Assembly (NCBI GenBank): GCA_028724885.1
Contig: JAQYTJ010000006.1
Location: 1 to 44,858 of the forward strand
Reading direction: 5' to 3'
Length of the DNA stretch: 44,858 bases
DNA from: Bacteroidales bacterium
Lineage (GTDB): Bacteria; Bacteroidota; Bacteroidia; Bacteroidales; UBA932
Position 1 is the stretch's first letter, and each line of letters begins with the position of its first letter. Below the pieces are notes generated by a model. That model was not told where the DNA came from. It saw only the letters and a program-made list of their open reading frames with translations, and ran no database searches. The translations under genes and the position numbers were made by a program. Shown here piece after piece: positions 9,580-15,971 of the stretch.

Positions 9580-9587
9580 CAAAGATA
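9580..9587 (-). promoter_or_regulatory. -7 box (TATCTTTG) for the small helical protein
   Basis: The minus strand has a perfect TAnnTTTG 22 bases before the ATG at 9557. It decides the start codon, because any upstream start would lie before the transcript begins. Confidence 0.55.
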
Positions 9588-9597
9588 CAATTTTTTT

Positions 9598-9735
9598 CTA
9601 ATCCTCCGCCATAAAGGCATCTACTTCCGATTTCAGTTTTGGGAGATCGTTTATGACGATTTTCCACATTACGTCATCCGTCACGGCTGCGTAGTCGTGG
9701 ATGACCTGGTTTGCGATGACGGCGTTGGTCCTGCA
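9598..9735 (-). pseudogene. hepT: hepT 3' fragment (HEPN toxin of a HEPN-MNT pair)
   Basis: The last 45 or so codons of a minus-strand frame match the C-terminus of HepT/DUF86 toxins: a region like TNA...NQVIHDYAAVTDDV followed by WKIVINDLPKLKSEVDAF. The usual RNxxxH RNase motif appears as ANQVIH, so the arginine is missing and a few preceding residues seem lost. Upstream of about 9735 similarity stops. The frame continues into unrelated DNA and the end of an insertion element, giving a chimeric open frame to 9927. The 5' three quarters of the gene are absent. The matching mntA 5' fragment lies 2.4 kb away on the same strand. Confidence 0.65.
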
Positions 9736-9806
9736 TGATGAAGTTGAGAGTCGTTCGGGATGACGCGGAGGTTCGTAGAGCCTGGGGCGTGTTCGGTGCA
9801 ACGGGG

Positions 9807-10251
9807 GAGACTGTCTTAAAAGTAAATTGTCCGAACACCCTGAACAACCTCCTCTAAAACAGGCCCCCAAAAAGTCAAGATAATCCATTGTAGCCTCAAT
9901 AATTTTTCGTAACTTGTTATTTCTCAAAGAGATAGCAAGTTATGTCATTCAAGAAAGGCTTAGACAGAAATCAGGTTCTTTTGTTCCCGGACAGGATAGA
10001 TGATTACGTTCTTCCGGAGAGTCCGGTCAGGGTTATTGATGCCTTCGTCGAGAATCTGGACCTCGAGGCGCTCAATTTCCGTAATAGTGAATCCAAAGTT
10101 ATGGGCCGTCCCGCCTATGACCCGAAGGACCTCCTGAAAGTGCTGATATATGGATACTTTTACGGGGTGCGTTCTTCCAGACGCATGGATGGAAAGATTT
10201 CGTCCGGAATACTGGATTCTCAGCGAGTTGACTGACTTTTAAGACGGTCTG
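9807..10251 (+). mobile_element. Internally deleted IS1182-family element (MITE-like, about 445 bp)
   Basis: The left end GAGACTGTCTTAAAAGT (9807-9823) and the reverse complement of the right end, CAGACCGTCTTAAAAGT (10251-10235), match at 15 of 17 bases. They form terminal inverted repeats around the first part of an IS1182-type transposase gene. A full element would be about 1.5 kb, so about 1 kb of the transposase has been deleted while both ends remain. Such a derivative could be moved by a full-length relative. I see no certain target-site duplication. A G8 tract follows the right end. Confidence 0.75.
9942..10235 (+). pseudogene. IS1182-family transposase, N-terminal remnant
   Basis: This frame encodes 97 residues. 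The first 80 or so are the N-terminal domain of IS1182-type transposases (MSFKKGLDRNQVLLFP, PVRVIDAFVENLDLEAL, GRPAYDPKDLLKVLIYGY, RSSRRM). After RSSRRM the sequence departs from the family and stops at 10233-10235, inside the right end of the element. The DDE catalytic domain is therefore missing and the product cannot transpose anything. An inverted pair, AACTTG...CAAGTT, lies just before the ATG. Confidence 0.8.
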
Positions 10252-10321
10252 GGGGGGGTATTTTTTAACACAGGGTTTTGCATCTGAGCCAAGGATAGCT
10301 GTCTCCGCCTCCGTAGTCTAT

Positions 10322-10360
10322 AAAAAAAGAGGCCGGCTAAAAAATCGCTCTTTAGCCGAC
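10322..10360 (-). terminator. Intrinsic terminator of the AT-rich two-gene cassette
   Basis: Reading the minus strand, GTCGGCTAAA (10360-10351) pairs with TTTAGCCGGC (10341-10332) with one G-U pair, and CTCTTTTTTT follows immediately. It lies about 55 bases after the stop of the 58-residue gene, so it closes that operon. Confidence 0.75.
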
Positions 10361-10413
10361 CCCACAAAATGGGTGTTTTATTTCCAGACTGCTAATGAAT
10401 GTAGCGATGGTTT

Positions 10414-10590
10414 TTATTTAGTTTTTTTCTTTATAAGACGGACAAAACTAACCGTTCCTGGTACAATTATTAGCAAAGTAATTATTATCGGAGGTCTTTT
10501 ACCTTCCATGACAGATAGTACAGTCGCCATTATAAATAAAAATAAACTAGCGATATATGTAATACCTAATTTTTTCCCATCATTATCCAT
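10414..10590 (-). CDS. Small two-helix membrane protein (58 aa), possible immunity partner
   Basis: A short open frame starts at ATG 10590 and stops at 10414-10416. The product starts MDNDGKKLGITYIASLF and contains two hydrophobic stretches (about residues 9-27 and 34-50). They are separated by a short polar turn with EGKRPP, and the protein ends in the basic tail RLIKKKTK. The start lies 18 bases after the stop of the glycine-rich lipoprotein gene on the same strand, and a strong terminator follows, so the two genes look like one transcription unit. Base use is very AT-rich, like its partner. Size, topology and position resemble immunity or accessory proteins of bacteriocin-like systems, but no family is recognised and that role is inference. 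Confidence 0.6.
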   Translation of the reverse strand: MDNDGKKLGITYIASLFLFIMATVLSVMEGKRPPIIITLLIIVPGTVSFVRLIKKKTK

Positions 10591-10608
10591 CCAATATCAA
10601 AATTAAAA

Positions 10609-11286
10609 TTAACAAAAGGTTGCAGCTCCAACTAATCCACCACATATAGCACCGACTGCTGCTCCAGAAACTGTACCAACGATGGGGAGTGTAACGGTTC
10701 CAGCCCCTGCTCCAGCTAGACCAACTAGTCCAGCTGATCCCACTGTACCGGCAACACATTTTGCCACATATGCAACCGTCGCCCAGAACTTACTTGCTTT
10801 CGTCTCTATCTTGTTACTTTCTACTAAATATTCTAATAGCTCAAAAGAACTATCAATTGCTAATTTTATATTATGATATTCATCAGAATTTTGATCTAGG
10901 CCTCCGTCATCAAGTATGGAATAAAAGCGTTCCTTAACAGCCTGTTCAGTATCATCTTCTTCCACAACAACATTTTGAAAATTTGAGATAATAGTAGCGG
11001 CCTCCAAAGAGATATTTTCATAAACAGAGTCATCGTAGATGAAACCTGCTTCGCCTTTTGTCACAGGAATGGAAGTCCCACATGCCTCAGACATATAATC
11101 GGCACCTTCCTCCGAAGTGGTAATACCTTCTTGCCTAAAGAGATAAAGAATTTTAGAGACATCTGACATCTCTGAAATTTCTTCTTCTTGGGACTGGAGT
11201 TCAAAAGATGCATCATTGTTACATCCAGCAAGGACGAACGCGAAAACGCTTAAAACTAACGCAGAAGCAAGATAAATTTTTCTCAT
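10609..11286 (-). CDS. Lipoprotein with glycine-rich hydrophobic C-terminal domain (toxin- or bacteriocin-like)
   Basis: The product has 225 residues. A lipoprotein signal ends in the lipobox VLAGC (cysteine about residue 22). A soluble acidic region follows (about 25-165). The final 58 residues form an almost uncharged segment rich in Gly, Ala and Val with GxxxG-like spacing (for example AGLVGLAGAGAG and GAAVGAICGGLVGAA) and three cysteines, the last being the final residue. Such glycine-zipper tails insert into membranes in pore-forming peptides and in some halocin- or class II-bacteriocin-like precursors. It is followed after 18 bases by a gene for a 58-residue two-helix protein. Base use is AT-rich compared with flanking genes, suggesting acquisition. 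Function is not established; a structural surface lipoprotein is the alternative. Confidence 0.75.
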   Translation of the reverse strand: MRKIYLASALVLSVFAFVLAGCNNDASFELQSQEEEISEMSDVSKILYLFRQEGITTSEEGADYMSEACGTSIPVTKGEAGFIYDDSVYENISLEAATIISNFQNVVVEEDDTEQAVKERFYSILDDGGLDQNSDEYHNIKLAIDSSFELLEYLVESNKIETKASKFWATVAYVAKCVAGTVGSAGLVGLAGAGAGTVTLPIVGTVSGAAVGAICGGLVGAATFC

Positions 11287-11590
11287 AAGGATAGGAATTT
11301 AGCATTATAAAAAGGGAGTGCTTTGTAATTAATTGGCAATCAAGCGCTTACCCCCCCCCCACCCAGTGGATATTTTATATACACAAGGACATACTTGAGA
11401 CTTCTTAAATTTAGCTAAAATTCAAGCAAAATGGAAAAGATTGAGAGACTTTTTTACCAGTCTCTGTAGTAACTGATTTGTAGGAGTATATCGTTAATAT
11501 CCTATTGTAGTGGTTGTAAGCCTTGTTAAGTTGTTATAGTGTTAACTTGTTTACATAATAGTTCTTCTATCGTGCGTTTACGCATTTGAC
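11287..11590. other. AT-rich gap with short repeats and a C10 tract
   Basis: No gene is visible on either strand. The gap holds a C10 tract at 11351-11360 and a hairpin AGAGACT/AGTCTCT (11444-11465). It also holds an imperfect inverted repeat (TAGGAgTATAT at 11481-11491 with ATATCCTA at 11497-11504) and two near-direct repeats GTTAAGTTGTT and GTTAACTTGTT (11525 and 11541, 16 bases apart). Lying next to a parA remnant and a DNA-binding protein gene, it could be an old plasmid-type partition, operator or transfer site, but this is inference. Confidence 0.4.
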
Positions 11591-11845
11591 CTACGGGCCG
11601 TTCTTTCCCTCGTACTTGTCGAGCCATTCAGACAGTGTCTTTCCAATGGTATTGCGAATTGATACGCCCTCTATCCTCGCTATGACCCTTATCTTCTTTA
11701 CAAATCTCTTATCGCAGATGAAGTTGAACCTGGCGTAGTCCTTGTCACCATTCTCCGGTTCAGGATCCGGAGCCGGTGTCTGGGCTGGTACGTTGTCATA
11801 GTGTCCGAGGGAAGTTGTTGTTTTCTTCAATGAGATGCCGGTCAT
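11591..11845 (-). CDS. Small ribbon-helix-helix-like protein linked to a ParA remnant
   Basis: From ATG 11845 the product has 84 residues; a TTG at 11857 is a less likely start. The first half is a flexible, proline-rich arm (VPAQTPAPDPEPENGD). The second half, RFNFICDKRFVKKIRVIARI then EGVSIRNTIGKTLSEWLDKY, has a strand followed by two helices, as in ribbon-helix-helix DNA-binding proteins encoded just after parA on Bacteroidota plasmids and conjugative elements. The start lies about 26 bases after the stop of the broken parA, so it was probably its partner. It is intact although parA is not. Exact family is uncertain. Confidence 0.55.
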   Translation of the reverse strand: MTGISLKKTTTSLGHYDNVPAQTPAPDPEPENGDKDYARFNFICDKRFVKKIRVIARIEGVSIRNTIGKTLSEWLDKYEGKNGP

Positions 11846-11871
11846 CTTCTCGTCCAATTTCTTTGTGCTTG

Positions 11872-12148
11872 TTATTTTTCGTTTTCTTCAATTTCTGTGA
11901 TGATCCTGTCAAATGCATACTTGACTACTCCGGACTGTTGTGCCGAGAGAGAAGGAGGAGCAGCGTTCCTGTTACGCACTGTCATTGATACGGGTATCGA
12001 GAGATACGGCATTCCAGGGAACCTTCTCTGTATCCTACCCAGATGCCTCCAGCTCGAGGTGGCACTGCACTATTATGGACTGCTGAAGGTCCGCATCGAT
12101 GACTGCGACTGCTTGCCTCTTCTCTGCCATGTAGTCGGCGGAGAGGAT
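11872..12148 (-). pseudogene. parA remnant (partition ATPase), truncated and frameshifted
   Basis: Two frames on the minus strand together resemble a ParA ATPase. One (about 12148-12070) encodes ILSADYMAEKRQAVAVIDAD then LQQSI, which matches the helix and strand after the Walker A loop of ParA, including the VIDAD Walker-A-prime aspartate strand. Another (about 12065-11872) encodes PGMPYLSIPVSMTVRNR and then SAQQSGVVKYAFDRIITEIE before TAA, like the C-terminal end of ParA. The P-loop end, most of the middle and the reading frame are lost. The 5' break sits exactly where the mntA fragment ends. Confidence 0.55.
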
Positions 12149-12374
12149 GCACATCTCGCTTAAGAAGGTCTTCCAGAGCAAACTTGAAATCAAAGTAATT
12201 GTCCCCATATATTGGCAGAGGAAGGGACTCCCTGTCAAACACAACGATAAAATCTATGTCGCTGTTCTTATTGAACTTTCTAGTGAGTGCCGATCCGAAC
12301 ACATATAATTGCAACACTTTGTGTTTCTCACGCAAAGCGACAATTTGAGCCACATTCCGTTTAATCAGCCTCAC
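12149..12374 (-). pseudogene. mntA: mntA 5' fragment (MNT-type nucleotidyltransferase antitoxin)
   Basis: The first 75 codons encode a minimal nucleotidyltransferase: LQLYVFGSALTRKF followed by NKNSDIDFIVVF gives the GSx10DxD metal and nucleotide site of MntA antitoxins, and FDFKFALEDLLKRDV matches the next helix. After RDV the similarity stops, where a full gene would continue for 20-25 residues, and the frame runs on into parA-derived DNA to a stop at 11982. The start appears to be GTG at 12374. In HEPN-MNT systems MntA modifies HepT and blocks its RNase activity. The broken hepT lies at 9598-9735. The truncated core might still fold, but function is unlikely. Confidence 0.7.
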
Positions 12375-12380
12375 ACATTA

Positions 12381-12388
12381 CAAAGATA
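12381..12388 (-). promoter_or_regulatory. -7 box (TATCTTTG) for the mntA fragment
   Basis: A perfect TAnnTTTG on the minus strand ends seven bases before the GTG start at 12374. This predicts a leaderless or nearly leaderless transcript. Confidence 0.5.
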
Positions 12389-12399
12389 GCTAAAATTAT

Positions 12400-13764
12400 T
12401 CATTCTCTGAAAAGCGCCTTCACCAGGGCGGGAATATCAGCCGCCTTGACGACGGAGATTTTTTTAGGCTTGAAGTCCGAAGAAGAGAAGGATGAAATGA
12501 ATATTTTGCCGAAGCCCAGGCGCTCTGCTTCCATCACTCTCCTATCGACCTGGGACACGGGACGTATTTCTCCGCTGAGCCCAACCTCTCCCGCGAAACA
12601 GTAAGTCTCCGGGATTGGAAAATCGAAATTCGAAGAAAGCACGGCGCTCACGACTGCCAGATCGCAAGCAGGGTCGCTCACTCGCAGGCCACCGGCCATA
12701 TTCAGAAACACATCCTTCTGAGCCAATTTGAAGCCGGCCCTCTTTTCCAGCACAGCCAAAAGCATATTCAATCTGCGAGCATCGAACCCCGTTGCGGAGC
12801 GTTGGGCAGTACCATACACGGCAGAGCTCACAAGCGCCTGGACCTCAAACAAAAACGGCCTGGTCCCATCCATCATCGCGCTAATCGCCGTCCCGCTGAG
12901 CCCGGCCTCGTGCATAGGAATCAGCAGTTCGGAAGGGTTCTCGACCTGCCGCAGCCCATGGCCCGTCATCTCGAAAACGGCAAGCTCGGAAGTGGAGCCG
13001 AAACGATTCTTTATGCTGCGAAGTATCCTGTAGGCTCCCCTATTCTCCCCTTCAAACTGCAGCACCACGTCAACTATGTGCTCCAAAATCTTAGGGCCGG
13101 CGATGTAGCCTTCTTTGGTGATATGACCTATTAATATTATAGGAATCCCTGTCTCTTTCGCCAGCCTGAGCAATCTGGACGCGACCTCCTTTATCTGGGT
13201 AACTGAGCCTGGAGCCGAATCGGCCATCTCGGTGAACATAGTCTGAACGGAATCAACGATCATCAGATCCGGCACGAGCTCTCTTGCCTGACCGACAATG
13301 TTCTCTACCGATGTCTCGCTGTAAATATGGCAGTTAGAGGCATCGCCTTCCAGCCTGTCCGCCCGCATCTTGACCTGCCTCTCGCTCTCCTCGCCCGTGA
13401 CATAGAGCGTTTTCAAAGACGGGTTCGCCAACGGTATCTGCAACGAGAGAGTTGACTTCCCGATTCCAGGCTCTCCGCCAATCAGGACTAAAGACCCGCG
13501 AACCATTCCGCCACCGAGGATTCTGTCCAGCTCATTATTGTTCAATGAAATTCTGTCATCAGTACCGGAATCTATTTCCTTTAACGGCCTAGGTTTATGA
13601 CTGCTGGCATAAGAGCCGCCCCTGGACTTGCCTCCTGACTCGATCTTCTTCTCCACGATAGTGTTCCATTCCCCACAGGCAGGACATCTGCCCATCCACT
13701 TTGGATACTCGTTCCCACAATTGGTGCAGAACCAGACCGATTTCTGCTTTCCTGTTACTGCCAT
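12400..13764 (-). CDS. radA: DNA repair protein RadA (Sms)
   Basis: This 454-residue protein starts at ATG 13764 (a TTG two codons upstream is ignored). It has the RadA order: an N-terminal C4 zinc finger (CTNCG...CPACG, residues 16-32), a RecA-like ATPase with Walker A GGEPGIGKST at about 96-105, and the RadA-specific KNRFG motif near 250. A C-terminal Lon-like P domain follows (GEVGLSGEIRPV). RadA helps branch migration and processing of recombination intermediates. The length is normal. It is probably transcribed alone from the box at 13829-13836. Confidence 0.96.
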   Translation of the reverse strand: MAVTGKQKSVWFCTNCGNEYPKWMGRCPACGEWNTIVEKKIESGGKSRGGSYASSHKPRPLKEIDSGTDDRISLNNNELDRILGGGMVRGSLVLIGGEPGIGKSTLSLQIPLANPSLKTLYVTGEESERQVKMRADRLEGDASNCHIYSETSVENIVGQARELVPDLMIVDSVQTMFTEMADSAPGSVTQIKEVASRLLRLAKETGIPIILIGHITKEGYIAGPKILEHIVDVVLQFEGENRGAYRILRSIKNRFGSTSELAVFEMTGHGLRQVENPSELLIPMHEAGLSGTAISAMMDGTRPFLFEVQALVSSAVYGTAQRSATGFDARRLNMLLAVLEKRAGFKLAQKDVFLNMAGGLRVSDPACDLAVVSAVLSSNFDFPIPETYCFAGEVGLSGEIRPVSQVDRRVMEAERLGFGKIFISSFSSSDFKPKKISVVKAADIPALVKALFRE

Positions 13765-13828
13765 ATTCAATTGAACATATTAAGATCCTTCCAAACGTAA
13801 CCCGAAACTGTCCGGAGGGATGAGTTTT

Positions 13829-13836
13829 CAAATATA
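13829..13836 (-). promoter_or_regulatory. -7 box (TATATTTG) for radA
   Basis: A perfect TAnnTTTG on the minus strand lies about 65 bases before the radA ATG, giving a leader of about 58 bases. A T-rich stretch precedes it. Confidence 0.55.
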
Positions 13837-13909
13837 CAAAAAAAGCAGCATCTAGGTTTTAGCCCGGACACCGCAAAACTAATCCCACAGGATATAGAAT
13901 GAAGAGTGA

Positions 13910-14104
13910 TTATTTCGTAGAATCAGCTGCAGCCTGAACCGTTGTGTCAGCTGCTTCAGAAAGGCTATCAACAGGAGCGACTGTTTGTTCAGTCGTCTGG
14001 GATGCCTCAGTCCCCTCTTCAACTTTCTTTGCGTTCTTGTTTCCGCAAGATGCAACCATTGCTATAATAGCTACGATTGCGATTGACATCAATACCTTTT
14101 TCAT
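13910..14104 (-). CDS. Small lipoprotein (64 aa)
   Basis: The start MKKVLMSIAIVAIIAM and the lipobox VASC (cysteine at residue 20) mark an export lipoprotein. After cleavage a mature chain of 45 residues remains, rich in Thr, Glu, Ala and Ser and without hydrophobic structure (for example EEGTEASQTTEQ), so it is probably disordered. Such tiny lipoproteins are common in this phylum and have no known function. It stands alone with its own promoter at 14145-14152. Confidence 0.75.
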   Translation of the reverse strand: MKKVLMSIAIVAIIAMVASCGNKNAKKVEEGTEASQTTEQTVAPVDSLSEAADTTVQAAADSTK

Positions 14105-14144
14105 AATACTAACTAACCAAAAAATAAAAATTGTTTTGTGCGCG

Positions 14145-14152
14145 CAAAATTA
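14145..14152 (-). promoter_or_regulatory. -7 box (TAATTTTG) for the small lipoprotein
   Basis: A perfect TAnnTTTG on the minus strand lies 41 bases before the ATG at 14104. The leader is A-rich, as is usual for well-translated genes in this phylum. Confidence 0.5.
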
Positions 14153-14203
14153 AATATATTTTTTTAATATGCAATAATTTAATAACATTTTATCCTCGGC
14201 TGT

Positions 14204-14725
14204 TCACCTTAGAAATTCGCATTTTTCGAAGTTATTGATCTTCCCGCTTATGATTTCAAAGCGGAATGCCATCCTTGGCACTTCGACAGGGCCCTGGCGC
14301 CCACAGGATCCCGGATTCATGAAGAGCATGTCGTAGTCTTTATCTCTGAACACTTGAGGAATATGTGTGTGCCCACAGACGAAGACATCAGGATGAATGG
14401 TGTCGATAAGCCTCTTAGCCTCGAAGTCGTAAACGTGCTTGTTCGGGGTGTAAGCCCAATAACTTCCGCGCCTAAGCCCTATGTGAATCATTAGGATTCG
14501 TAAGCATTCGCAGTTAAAAGTTTTATATAACGGGAATTCCTGCCGCACATCCTGCCCGTCGCAATTGCCATATACCCCGGCGAGAGGCTTGAAATCAGCT
14601 ATCTCATGGGCGCATTCGAGCGTCCCGAAGTCCCCCGCATGCCAAATTTGGTCGACTGGCTTCAAAAATTCTTTCACCGCATCATCAAACACCCCGTGGG
14701 TATCAGAAATGAGTCCAATGTACAT
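14204..14725 (-). CDS. YfcE/MJ0936-type metallophosphoesterase
   Basis: This 173-residue protein contains the full set of metallophosphoesterase motifs: DTHG at residues 8-11, HAGD near 30, GNCD near 53 and GHTH near 117. These bind two metal ions and hydrolyse phosphodiesters. Its size matches the small YfcE family of cytoplasmic phosphodiesterases, whose natural substrates are poorly known. It starts two bases after the stop of the upstream membrane acyltransferase gene on the same strand, so the two are probably cotranscribed. Confidence 0.85.
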   Translation of the reverse strand: MYIGLISDTHGVFDDAVKEFLKPVDQIWHAGDFGTLECAHEIADFKPLAGVYGNCDGQDVRQEFPLYKTFNCECLRILMIHIGLRRGSYWAYTPNKHVYDFEAKRLIDTIHPDVFVCGHTHIPQVFRDKDYDMLFMNPGSCGRQGPVEVPRMAFRFEIISGKINNFEKCEFLR

Positions 14726-14727
14726 GA

Positions 14728-15891
14728 CTAAAGCTTAATTATGATTTTCTTTTTGTAAAGCACCCACTGAATGCAGAAGATCACGAAAGCGAAAATCAGC
14801 GCATAGGCCAAAGAAGCATATTCATTGGCTCCGAAATATTTGGACGGAGAGAACCCAAAGAGCGAAAGCGTCTTCGCCAAGACTCCGGACAGGACGAAAG
14901 CGGTTAGGGCATTCATGCCCATAGCCTTAAACGGAACGAAGCCTCTCTCGCAACCTTTAATGTCAATCACCCATGCGAGACAGCCCAGGACCAGCATAGC
15001 CCAGCCGCCAGCATAGAAAACATACGAAGCCGACCACAAAGGCTTTGAAATTGGGATCCAGATGCTTAACGCCATTGCAAGGGCCAGGCAGCAGCACCCA
15101 TAAAACAACATTCTGCTCACCACCGACAGGCTCGCAGGATCGTCCGAGGCAGCCGTCTCGCCTACGTCCCTGTCCTTATGCGAATGCAATATCATGAAGC
15201 CTACGAGGTAACCTAGCAGAGCGTTGCACGCCCTAGTCATAGTTCCCAGCAATCCTTCCGGGTCGAAGTTGGTTCCACTGTAGCCATGATAGCAATGATT
15301 ACCGCCAACAAGCCATTCATCAATGCGCATCGAGACGTTCCCTTCAATGGTGAACGGCCCGGGCTCCCTGCCGAAAATAAGAAGAATGGCGGTGTAAGCA
15401 GCGCATAGCACGCCCACTGCGCCAAGCAAACGCCAAGGCTTTTTCAGCCACACTACTAGACAGCCTCCAAGAATATATGCCAAGCCGATTCCTTGCAGCA
15501 CTCCGAAAATTCTCTTATGCTGGAACCAATAAAGGTAGTTCTGCCCGAAACTCCACCCCGGATCATGCGGAGTGGCCGGGAAAAACGGGAACAGGTTCAA
15601 AGCGAATCCCACTAAGAAGATTAGAATACCTCGCTTGATGATATGTTTGTAAGCCTTTCCGTCATCGCCCTCGAATTTCCGCAGCGAGAAGGCCATGGCG
15701 CAGCCAACGCAAAATAGGAAGAACGGAAATACCAGGTCAGTAGGCGTACAGCCCACCCAATCCGCATGTTGCAAAGGTGGGAATATATGGGACCAGCTGC
15801 CCGGATTATTGACAATACACATAAAAGCCACGGTCATGCCCCGCAGCACATCAAGAGAAACGTATCTTTTCTTCAACGGCATAATTCTCAT
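14728..15891 (-). CDS. HGSNAT-like membrane acyltransferase (DUF5009/COG4299)
   Basis: This 387-residue membrane protein has 10-11 predicted hydrophobic segments. The N-terminal signature RYVSLDVLRGMTVAFM followed by NNPGSW identifies the family related to human heparan-alpha-glucosaminide N-acetyltransferase, which moves an acetyl group across a membrane onto a sugar amine. Bacteroidota homologues (NagX-like) often occur with amino-sugar use; here only galE and a distant GH92 and GH109 are nearby. ATG codons at 15891 and 15882 are both possible starts. The downstream phosphoesterase gene follows after two bases. Confidence 0.85.
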   Translation of the reverse strand: MRIMPLKKRYVSLDVLRGMTVAFMCIVNNPGSWSHIFPPLQHADWVGCTPTDLVFPFFLFCVGCAMAFSLRKFEGDDGKAYKHIIKRGILIFLVGFALNLFPFFPATPHDPGWSFGQNYLYWFQHKRIFGVLQGIGLAYILGGCLVVWLKKPWRLLGAVGVLCAAYTAILLIFGREPGPFTIEGNVSMRIDEWLVGGNHCYHGYSGTNFDPEGLLGTMTRACNALLGYLVGFMILHSHKDRDVGETAASDDPASLSVVSRMLFYGCCCLALAMALSIWIPISKPLWSASYVFYAGGWAMLVLGCLAWVIDIKGCERGFVPFKAMGMNALTAFVLSGVLAKTLSLFGFSPSKYFGANEYASLAYALIFAFVIFCIQWVLYKKKIIIKL

Positions 15892-15929
15892 ATTGAATGG
15901 CTAAATTTACGATTTTTTGAAATATTCTG

Positions 15930-15937
15930 TAACTTTG
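15930..15937 (+). promoter_or_regulatory. -7 box (TAACTTTG) for rsmE
   Basis: A perfect TAnnTTTG lies 34 bases before the rsmE ATG. TTTA at 15906-15909 is 20 bases upstream and may serve as a degenerate -33 element. Confidence 0.55.
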
Positions 15938-15971
15938 AATCCAGAAATATCTTTCTTTAAGGCAAATCGTC

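Noticed and set aside
9598..9927. A single 109-residue protein on the minus strand
   Set aside because: Only the last 45 residues resemble HepT; the rest is translated insertion-element end and spacer, so it is a chimeric frame and not a real gene.
10373..10606. A 77-codon plus-strand open frame
   Set aside because: The minus strand here encodes a 58-residue protein with two clean hydrophobic helices, tight linkage to the upstream gene and a terminator, which is a better explanation.
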